Source of the DNA: Chryseobacterium sp. SORGH_AS_0447
Lineage (GTDB): Bacteria > Bacteroidota > Bacteroidia > Flavobacteriales > Weeksellaceae
DNA length: 64,000 bases
Assembly (NCBI RefSeq): GCF_030818695.1
Contig: NZ_JAUTAR010000001.1
Coordinates: 1,978,501 to 2,042,500 of the forward strand
Direction of reading: 5' to 3'
In this document: positions 53,399-60,525 of the stretch, one piece after another
Layout of the letters: each line of letters starts with the position of its first letter
Position numbering within the stretch: the first letter of the stretch is position 1
Translations under genes and position numbers: made by a program
Notes under the pieces: model-generated
The model's database searches: none
The model's input: the letters and a program-made list of their open reading frames with translations, nothing else
What the model was told of the DNA's origin: nothing

Positions 53399-54115
53399 AT
53401 GAACTTTTTAAAAGCTGAGTGGCGAAAGCTGGCCACCATTAATTATGAGATAAATCCCTCACTTCTTTTACCCTATCTGCCGGTAGGAACGCAGCTGGAT
53501 CATTATCAGGGAAAATGTTACGTAAGTTTGGTAGGATTCATGTTTTTGAACACAAAACTGCTCGGATTTTCTGTTCCGTTTCACAGGAATTTCGAGGAAG
53601 TGAATCTGAGGTTCTATGTAAAGAAAAAAGAAGGTGATTTATGGAAAAGAGGAGTGGTCTTCATTAAGGAAATTGTTCCGAAGCCCGCCCTGAGCCTGAT
53701 TGCAAATTCAGTATACAAAGAAAATTATACAACAAGACCGATGAAAAATAGAATTGATCAGAAAGAGGAAGGGCTGTTAATAAAATATTCCTGGAAAGAT
53801 AAAACCTGGCATTCGATAAGCATAACCGCGGAAAATATTCCTTTGCCCATGAAACCGGATACGGAATTTGAATTTATTACCGAACATTATTTTGGCTTTA
53901 CAAAAAGAGAAGATAAAACTTCGGAATATGAAGTCTGCCATCCGAAATGGGAATACTACGAAGTAAAAAGCCATGATTTGAGGGTCGATTTTGAAACCCT
54001 TTACGGAAAAGATTTCGAGTGTCTAAATCATCAGCAGCCTGTTTCGGTAATGCTGGCGGAAGGTTCTGAAATACAAGTGAAACAAAAAGGGCCTGCAGAG
54101 ATAATTAATGATTAA
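53399..54115 (+). CDS. DUF2071 (YqjF-like) protein
   Basis: This 238-residue protein begins MNFLKAEWRKLATINYEINPSLL and shows the YqjF/DUF2071 traits VGFMFLNTKLLGFSVPFHRNFEEVNLRFYV and EHYFGFTKR. ATG 53399 is chosen: the upstream TTG is in another gene's end, and the ATG at 53391 meets a stop after three codons. It overlaps nothing and follows the SRPBCC gene by 7 bases. Function of the family is unknown. Confidence 0.85.
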   Translation: MNFLKAEWRKLATINYEINPSLLLPYLPVGTQLDHYQGKCYVSLVGFMFLNTKLLGFSVPFHRNFEEVNLRFYVKKKEGDLWKRGVVFIKEIVPKPALSLIANSVYKENYTTRPMKNRIDQKEEGLLIKYSWKDKTWHSISITAENIPLPMKPDTEFEFITEHYFGFTKREDKTSEYEVCHPKWEYYEVKSHDLRVDFETLYGKDFECLNHQQPVSVMLAEGSEIQVKQKGPAEIIND

Positions 54116-54185
54116 ACAAAAAGGAGTAACCCGACTTAAAAAAATAAAAACTGATGCAAATTTTAATGATTTTTGTGTCGATTTT

Positions 54186-54285
54186 TAAGGGAACAAAGTA
54201 AAGTGGCAGAACTGCTAATCAAGTGTGCACATGATACATACGCTTCATAAATCAGCTTGATGATACTTCCTTTGCCTGCTTAGTA
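54186..54285 (+). repeat. MITE-like palindrome, degraded copy 1
   Basis: The sequence aligns along its length with the core of the elements at 55457-55623 and 56774-56940 (AACAAAGTAAAGTGGCAGA, ATACGCTTCATAAATCAGC, TTCCTTTGCC). The outer TTAACGCAAAG ends are not recognisable. Confidence 0.5.
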
Positions 54286-54351
54286 ATATGCTTTATGAAA
54301 AGAAAAATTCGCGTCTGAAAAATGTAACCTGGTTTTGAATGATCGTAAATT

Positions 54352-54408
54352 TTGAACCTTGAACCTTGAACCTTGAACTTTGAATCTTAAACCTTAAACT
54401 TTAAACCC
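54352..54408 (+). repeat. Degenerate heptad repeat TTGAACC
   Basis: About eight copies of a 7-base unit, TTGAACC drifting to TTGAATC and TTAAACT, immediately before the epimerase start. Such heptads are prone to slippage. Confidence 0.7.
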
Positions 54409-54415
54409 GCTCTTC

Positions 54416-55309
54416 ATGAAAATCATCATTGCCGCCGGAACTGGCTTCCTTGGAAAAAATCTCGAATAATACTTTACTGCCAAAGGCCATCAGGTCTATA
54501 TCCTGACGCGGAACCCAAAGCGCAGGAACGAATTTCACTGGGATGCCAACACTTTGGGTGACTGGAAGAACCTGCTTGAAAATGCCGATGTGTTGATCAA
54601 CCTAGCCGGAAAATCTGTCGATTGCCGGTACACGCCAAAAAACAGGCAGGAAATTTATGATTCCCGGCTTAACAGTACAAAAGTCCTGCAGCAGGCCGTT
54701 GACCAATGCAGGTCTAAACCGAAAGTCTGGATGAATGCCAGTTCGGCCACCATCTACATCCATTCCGAAACTCATCTGAATACGGAAGAAAACGGAATTA
54801 TCGGCGACGATTTTTCCATGAACATCTGCAAGAGCTGGGAGCAGGTATTTTTTAAAACAACAACCGAAGAGGTAAGGAAAGTGGCTTTACGGACTTCCAT
54901 TGTGTTGGGGAACAACGGCGGTGCTTTCTCCAAGCTGAAAACCCTTACGAAAGTCGGGCTGGGCGGAAAGCAGGGCCGGGGAAACCAAAAGGTGAGCTGG
55001 ATCCACATTCATGATTTCTGCAAAGCGGTGGAATATGGGATAGATCATCACGATTTATCAGGTCCGGTTAATGTAACCGCTCCGAATCCGCTTTCCAATG
55101 AAAGCTTTATGAAAGAATTGAGACGGGAAATGAACATTCCTTTCGGTCTGAACGCTTCGGCCTGGCAGCTGGAAATCGCTTCGGCGATTGTAAGGACTGA
55201 AACGGAACTTCTCCTGAAGAGCCGGAATGTCTATCCGGATAAATTACTGAAAAACGGTTTTGAATTTACTTATCCCAAACTTGAAACCGCACTGCAAGAT
55301 CTGGTTTGA
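54416..55309 (+). pseudogene. TIGR01777-type NAD-dependent epimerase with a nonsense codon
   Basis: ATG 54416 begins KIIIAAGTGFLGKNLE, then TAA at 54467-54469 at codon 18, then the frame continues unbroken: YFTAKGHQVYILTRNPKRR, WKNLLENADVLINLAGKSVDCRY, NASSATIY, and VLGNNGGAFSKL. In relatives this position is normally Gln or another sense codon (CAA to TAA would be one change). The remaining 280 codons have no other lesion, so the loss is recent, or read-through or internal initiation at the TTG 54554 occurs. The intact enzyme would be a Rossmann-fold SDR epimerase. Confidence 0.75.
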
Positions 55310-55456
55310 TTCAATTATTTTAGACGTATTGAAGTTTGCAATCTTACCGCCCGGAACGGTGTCATATTGAAAATTATCAAGGTAAAAACCTCTGAATAAG
55401 AATGTACGAATAGGTTTGTAGCCCATTTAAAGCGAACTATATTTACAAAAATAAAA

Positions 55457-55623
55457 TTAACGCAAAGCTTGATGAAGGTTCTGCATATTTTAAAGGAGCA
55501 AAGTAAAGCGGCAAAGCCGCTGATGAAGCGTCTGCATAAAGCGTACGCTTCATCAGATCAGCCTGCTTATCCCTTCTTTGCTCCTTTAAATTTTGCATCA
55601 GGAAAAAGTAAACTTTGCGTTAA
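55457..55623 (+). repeat. MITE-like palindrome, best copy
   Basis: A 167-bp element flanked by TTAACGCAAAG (55457-55467) and CTTTGCGTTAA (55613-55623). Inside are second-level repeats AAAGGAGCAAAG/CTTTGCTCCTTT and GCGGCAAAGCCGC. No transposase is encoded. Confidence 0.7.
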
Positions 55624-55679
55624 AAAATCATTCAAGGAAAAAATAAATGAAAGAGGCTAAAAATATCCTGAAAACATTT

Positions 55680-56606
55680 TCAGATCTTTTCCGGATTCCA
55701 TTTTTTCAGGTAGTCAAAAACAGCTTTCAGCACAGCGTCAGGATTTTCTTCGAACATATAGTGACCGGTATCCGCCAGATGAACCAGCTCATACTGCTCG
55801 GCAGTGAAAGGAAGTGCATACTGATAAAACCCATAAGATACATTGCTGGCAATTCCCAATACAGGCACCGTTAATTTCTGATACCTTTTACCATCCTCAA
55901 TATCCTGATGAAACGCCTGATACCAGGCATTAGATGCCCGGATGCGCTCGGGCTGATTGTAAACCGATGCATACACTTCTTTCTCAAAATCTGAAATTTT
56001 ACGGTCGTCTGTCATTACGTAATGAAAGAGCCAATCGAGGAGATGACGGAAGCGGCCTTCCAGCAGTTTTTCAGGAAGTCCCTTAATTTGGTTGAATCCC
56101 ATCCACCAGGTGTAAGGCTGCTCGGGATTGATTTTCTCGCCGAAAGTGCCCGGAGCAGGAATCAGCGGCATCTGCAGCATGCCTTCGCTGGGATGAAGCC
56201 CGTCGGCAAGGATCAGCCTGCTTACCGATTCCGGGAAGTTGTAGGCCAGGCTCATTGATACCATTCCGCCGATATCGTGGCCTAGTACCACAGCTTTCTT
56301 CAAACCAAGCTGTAAGATGAGTTCATGGATATCTGTAGCCATTGTCTTTTTATCATACCCGGATAAAGGTGTTGCAGAACTGCCCATTCCCCGGATATCG
56401 ACTACGATAACACGGCAATGTTCTGAAAGTGGTAAAGCAATATTCCGGTAAGAATACCAGGTTTGTGGCCATCCGGGCAGACAGATGATCGGGATACCAC
56501 TTCCTCCGTCTGCATAATGCAGGGAAGTCCCGTTTACGTCAATGCTATGGTTTTTGAATCCGTTCCAGTTTTGGATCAGAGATTCGTCGGTATATTGGTT
56601 TTCCAT
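55680..56606 (-). CDS. Alpha/beta hydrolase, epoxide hydrolase/dehalogenase-like
   Basis: This 308-residue protein lacks a signal peptide. The nucleophile appears to be Asp in VVLGHDIGGM, as in epoxide hydrolases and haloalkane dehalogenases, rather than Ser. The oxyanion element is CLPGWPQTWYSYR. The catalytic His is in DTGHYMFEENP. It would open epoxides or remove halides in the cytosol; the substrate is unknown. It lies between two MITE-like elements and ends 57 bases from one. Confidence 0.87.
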   Translation of the reverse strand: MENQYTDESLIQNWNGFKNHSIDVNGTSLHYADGGSGIPIICLPGWPQTWYSYRNIALPLSEHCRVIVVDIRGMGSSATPLSGYDKKTMATDIHELILQLGLKKAVVLGHDIGGMVSMSLAYNFPESVSRLILADGLHPSEGMLQMPLIPAPGTFGEKINPEQPYTWWMGFNQIKGLPEKLLEGRFRHLLDWLFHYVMTDDRKISDFEKEVYASVYNQPERIRASNAWYQAFHQDIEDGKRYQKLTVPVLGIASNVSYGFYQYALPFTAEQYELVHLADTGHYMFEENPDAVLKAVFDYLKKWNPEKI

Positions 56607-56773
56607 AAGATTTTTTATTTGAAATTGTTTGATGTTTGTTTTTTTTAAGGTTATGGGCTGTTTTTCAATAAAGCTGGAAAATGTTATTCCTGCAGACGAA
56701 AGTTATGGTCATTATGAAATGTTGATTCAGTGAAATCTGTCTGAATCTGCAATAACCAATCTTCAACAATTTT

Positions 56774-56940
56774 TTGACGCAAAGGCTGATTATTATTCCG
56801 GCTATTTCAAAGGGAAAAAAGCAAAGCGGAAAAGCCGCTAATAATGCGAACGGATCATGTCAGAGCTTCGTCAGATCAGCTTGCTGATCCATTCTTTGCT
56901 TCCTTTTATTATGCATCAGGCATAGCAAACTTTGGGTTAA
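56774..56940 (+). repeat. MITE-like palindrome, copy 3
   Basis: This 167-bp element has ends TTGACGCAAAG (56774) and CTTTGGGTTAA (56930-56940) and an interior that follows the 55457 element (AAAAGCAAAGCGGAAAAGCC, GCTTGCTGATCC, TTCTTTGC). It fills most of the 56607-57013 gap. Confidence 0.7.
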
Positions 56941-57013
56941 AAAATAGCTAAGCAGAACCTTAAATTCAGACGCTCTTATATTTCCTGGACAGCTTCAGGA
57001 TGAACTGAAAGGA

Positions 57014-57898
57014 TTATCGTAAAGTTTCCTCAGCAGTCTGCCAGGAAAGATCCGGATACCGGTCATTATCCAGCTCTTGATGATGGGCGGCAAACATGCT
57101 GTAGAGATACTGCATCTGCTGCCAGGCCGGATATAACTCATGTTCCCCTTCAGGATGCGCTTTTCTCACCTTTTCAATCGTTTCTTTAAACTGATCCAGC
57201 GTTCCGTTATGCTCCAGCCGGAAAGGTGTACCGAATACCTTTTCGCTCAACGCTACAAAATCTTCAGGGCTGGCCCGGAATCCGGCAATACACAGGAATC
57301 TCGGGGCCGAATCATCGAGCGCAGCGGCTGCGGTAAAGGCAGCGGTATCTTCAAGGGAAGTAAAATCGATCTTCCAATCGGTTTTGCCTTCGTAATAAGC
57401 AATGCTTTGGTCTTTTTGGTTGAGAAGCGGAATCCCGAAACGTAAAACATAGGAAAAAGCCCCGTTGAAAACAGACGTTAATCTGATGGGCCGGTTTTCT
57501 GCTATCCGGCTGAATGTTTTGCGCAGATCGAAATTGCGGTTGCAGTCTTCTGGAAGTTGGGTGTAGTCGGTACAGAAATCGGAAGGGATAAACCGGGGAA
57601 TACCGGCGTCTACGGCGGCATCTAGCAGCTGAGACTGTGCTTCCACGATCACTTCATGCAGTCCTGCCAGTGCGGATACCACGCAGGATACCCCGGAACA
57701 GGCTGTGGTAAGTTGGGAAGCATCGTTATAATCCGCACTAAAGATTTCGATGCCTGCATCCCGCAATACTTTTATTTTCTCCGGCTTGCTTCCGGTGCGG
57801 ACCAGGGCTCTTACATTTGCACCTCTTGACAGCAGTTCCCGGCAGATCTTTTCGCCAAGGCTTCCGGTAGCTCCGGCAACCAAAATGATATTTTTCAT
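57014..57898 (-). CDS. NmrA-like NAD(P)-binding protein (isoflavone reductase type)
   Basis: This 294-residue protein has the N-terminal Rossmann motif VAGATGSLGEKICRELLSRG and FSADYNDASQLTTACSGVSCVVSALAG. The FIPSDF motif and later strand VFNGAFSYVLRFG fit the NmrA/isoflavone reductase branch of atypical SDRs. It could be a reductase or a redox-sensing regulator. Directly upstream on the same strand is a Crp/Fnr regulator, which may be its controller. Confidence 0.87.
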   Translation of the reverse strand: MKNIILVAGATGSLGEKICRELLSRGANVRALVRTGSKPEKIKVLRDAGIEIFSADYNDASQLTTACSGVSCVVSALAGLHEVIVEAQSQLLDAAVDAGIPRFIPSDFCTDYTQLPEDCNRNFDLRKTFSRIAENRPIRLTSVFNGAFSYVLRFGIPLLNQKDQSIAYYEGKTDWKIDFTSLEDTAAFTAAAALDDSAPRFLCIAGFRASPEDFVALSEKVFGTPFRLEHNGTLDQFKETIEKVRKAHPEGEHELYPAWQQMQYLYSMFAAHHQELDNDRYPDLSWQTAEETLR

Positions 57899-57973
57899 AA
57901 TTCTAATGATGTTTGATTATCAAAACTATGAATTATCGTCCCGCCTGAAACTACCATTTGGTAGATTTTTAGA

Positions 57974-58537
57974 TCAGTGGATATTTTTCCGGATCCGGCT
58001 AAGGGCATTGGGGGTAATACCCAGATAAGAAGCCAGCTGTTTCACCGATACGCGCTGCATAAAGTCCGGCTGCTGCAAAAATTCAAGATAGCGTTCTTCC
58101 ACGGTCAGGGTCTGGAAACGGATAATCTCATCAATCATCCGCATGGCCATGGATTCCCAGGTTTTCCTCCCGAATTCCTGCCAGGCCGGCAGCTGGCGGT
58201 ACAGCATTTCCATGTCTTTTCTTTCGATGTAATACAATTCGGTTTCTTCAACAGCTTCTATATTGAAGCGGGTCGGCTGCTGGGGTCTGAAACTGGAAAT
58301 TTCCGTGAAGAATTCTCCGGGCAGCACAATCCAGGCCGTCAGTTCCCGATCATCCCCGTAAATGAAACGCAGTGCCCCGCTTTTGAGGAAATAATACCGG
58401 TCTGCAATCTGTCCGCGTTTCAGCAACAGCTGTTTTTTTTGGAGTGTTTTCGGATGGAATTTGGAGATTACAAAAGGCAGATCATCTCCATGAAGCTGGT
58501 CTGCTCCTGTTTTAATGAAATGAATGAGTTCCTGCAT
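57974..58537 (-). CDS. Crp/Fnr-family transcriptional regulator
   Basis: ATG 58537 (MQELIHFIKTGADQL) gives 187 residues, the usual length; the longer frame to 58621 adds an atypical start. The cyclic-nucleotide-binding-like beta-roll shows KQLLLKRGQIADRYYFLKSGALRF and PGEFFTEISSF. The C-terminal HTH is MQRVSVKQLASYLGITPNALSRIRKNI. No Cys cluster for Fnr function is seen. It probably governs the NmrA-like gene 75 bases downstream. Confidence 0.88.
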   Translation of the reverse strand: MQELIHFIKTGADQLHGDDLPFVISKFHPKTLQKKQLLLKRGQIADRYYFLKSGALRFIYGDDRELTAWIVLPGEFFTEISSFRPQQPTRFNIEAVEETELYYIERKDMEMLYRQLPAWQEFGRKTWESMAMRMIDEIIRFQTLTVEERYLEFLQQPDFMQRVSVKQLASYLGITPNALSRIRKNIH

Positions 58538-59082
58538 AAATGTACGATCAGTTAATAAATACCTTCCAAATGTATTGTAAAATTTTGAATTATAGCGGAT
58601 AAGATTTACGGTAGATGGCAATGTTTAGCATGCGATATTGATGTGTGTTTGTAAGTGAAAAATCTCCCACGGATCGCGCAGATTTTCACAGATGATAACG
58701 TGGCTTCAAGTCTCTCAGCCACCGATACTCTCTATTCCTTTAAATTAGGAAGTATAAAATCAAAGATTAAACTTTTAGCGCAACGTTTGTCATCCCTTTA
58801 GGGATCTAAATATAGTTTTAGCGATAAGTATGAAGATCCGCGATTAGATTCCTGCAAGAATTGAAAGTTTAAAGTGTTCAGAGACAAAACAGGTGGAAAA
58901 TTAAATTTCAATAAAAATCTATGATTTTTTCTGATGTGCTCTAAAATATCTCAAAGCTTGGGTCTGAATCTCATGTGGCTCAGGTATTGAATTCCTAATA
59001 GGTCAATGATCTTTAATCAGGTATTGGAAAAATCGTTTGTCCATTCCTCAAATGATGATTAAATTAGCAAAAACTAAACTTA
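58538..59082. other. Gap between Crp/Fnr and fucosidase genes
   Basis: No gene found. It contains short dispersed-type sequences (a CACGGATCGCGCAGATTTTC segment and ATCCCTTTAGGGAT palindrome) and should hold the fucosidase promoter, of which I cannot point to a strong match. Confidence 0.4.
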
Positions 59083-60525
59083 ATGTTCATCAGACCGAAA
59101 ACGAAAACACTATTTCTCTCGTCATTACTTATTTCATCTGCTTTTTTTTCCCAGGCCCACAACGTCTCCGAAGGGTATCAGAAACCTACCGATCCCTTGG
59201 TAGCTCAGAATCTTGAAAACTGGCAGGATCTGAAATTCGGGCTTTTCATGCACTGGGGAACGTACAGCCAGTGGGGAATTGTGGAAAGCTGGAGCCTCTG
59301 CCCGGAAGATGAATCCTGGACCCAGCGCAAGCTGGAGCATGGCAAATCCTATTACGAATATGTAAAAAACTACGAAAATCTTCAGACGACGTTTAACCCT
59401 ACCCAATTTAATCCGCAGAAATGGGCAGATGCCGCAAAAAAAGCGGGAATGAAATATGTGGTATTTACCACCAAACACCATGACGGTTTTGCCATGTTCG
59501 ATACCCAACAGTCTGATTATAAAATTACTTCTCCTCAAACGCCCTTTTCTAAAAACCCGAAGGCGGATGTAACGAAGGAAATATTCAATACCTTCAGAAA
59601 CGAAGGCTTTAAAATCGGGGCCTATTTCTCTAAACCGGACTGGCATTCCAACGACTATTGGTGGTCTTACTTCCCTCCGAAAGACCGGAATGTGAATTAT
59701 GATCCCAAAAAATATCCCGGAAGATGGGAGAATTTCAAAAAATTTACTTTTAACCAGCTGAATGAAATCACTTCCAAGTACGGAAAAATCGACATCCTTT
59801 GGCTGGACGGAGGCTGGGTGCGCCCCTTTAACACCATCGATCCGAAAGTAGAGTGGCAGCGGACCATTAAAGTAGAACAGGACATCGATATGGATAAGAT
59901 AGGAACCATGGCGCGGAAAAATCAGCCCGGAATCATTGTTGTAGACCGTACCGTTGCCGGGAAATGGGAAAATTATGTAACGCCGGAGCAGGCCGTTCCG
60001 GAAAAAGCACTGGATATTCCGTGGGAAAGCTGCATTACGATGGGTGATTCGTTTTCCTATGTGCCGAACGACAACTACAAATCCTCCCAGAAAATCATAG
60101 AAACCCTGGTGAAAATCATTTCCAGGGGTGGAAATTACCTGATGAACATCGCTCCCGGTCCCAATGGGGATTACGATGCTGTGGTGTATGAAAGGTTAAA
60201 GGAAATTTCCGGATGGATGGATAAAAACCAATCGGCGGTTTTTGCAACGCGAAGCATCGCTCCTTATCATGACGGAAACTTTTACTATACAAAAAGTAAA
60301 GACGGAAAAACGGTGAATGTTTTCCACTTGGATGAACAAACAGAATACAAATCTCCTTCAACCTTACACTTCACCATTCCTGAAAATTATAAGCCAAAAT
60401 CATTGAAAGTATTGGGACTGCCAGGAAAAATTCAGTGGAAGAAAACAGGAAATTCCATTGATGTTCAGTTACCGGAACAGAGAGCCGGATTAAAATTTGC
60501 AACCGTTATCCAAATCGTTCAATAA
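59083..60525 (+). CDS. Secreted alpha-L-fucosidase, GH29
   Basis: This 480-residue protein has a signal peptide ending FFSQA (residue 25). GH29 motifs are FGLFMHWGTYSQWG, YVVFTTKHHDGFAMFD and the nucleophile Asp242 in ILWLDGGWV. The C-terminus has a small beta-sandwich domain. It releases alpha-L-fucose from glycans outside the cytosol. The GH3 gene starts at the overlapped TAATG, so the two enzymes are made together, probably for breakdown of fucosylated host or plant glycans. Confidence 0.93.
   Translation: MFIRPKTKTLFLSSLLISSAFFSQAHNVSEGYQKPTDPLVAQNLENWQDLKFGLFMHWGTYSQWGIVESWSLCPEDESWTQRKLEHGKSYYEYVKNYENLQTTFNPTQFNPQKWADAAKKAGMKYVVFTTKHHDGFAMFDTQQSDYKITSPQTPFSKNPKADVTKEIFNTFRNEGFKIGAYFSKPDWHSNDYWWSYFPPKDRNVNYDPKKYPGRWENFKKFTFNQLNEITSKYGKIDILWLDGGWVRPFNTIDPKVEWQRTIKVEQDIDMDKIGTMARKNQPGIIVVDRTVAGKWENYVTPEQAVPEKALDIPWESCITMGDSFSYVPNDNYKSSQKIIETLVKIISRGGNYLMNIAPGPNGDYDAVVYERLKEISGWMDKNQSAVFATRSIAPYHDGNFYYTKSKDGKTVNVFHLDEQTEYKSPSTLHFTIPENYKPKSLKVLGLPGKIQWKKTGNSIDVQLPEQRAGLKFATVIQIVQ

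Noticed and set aside
55469..55660. 63-residue plus-strand frame
   Set aside because: It lies inside the palindromic MITE-like element and reflects that repeat only.
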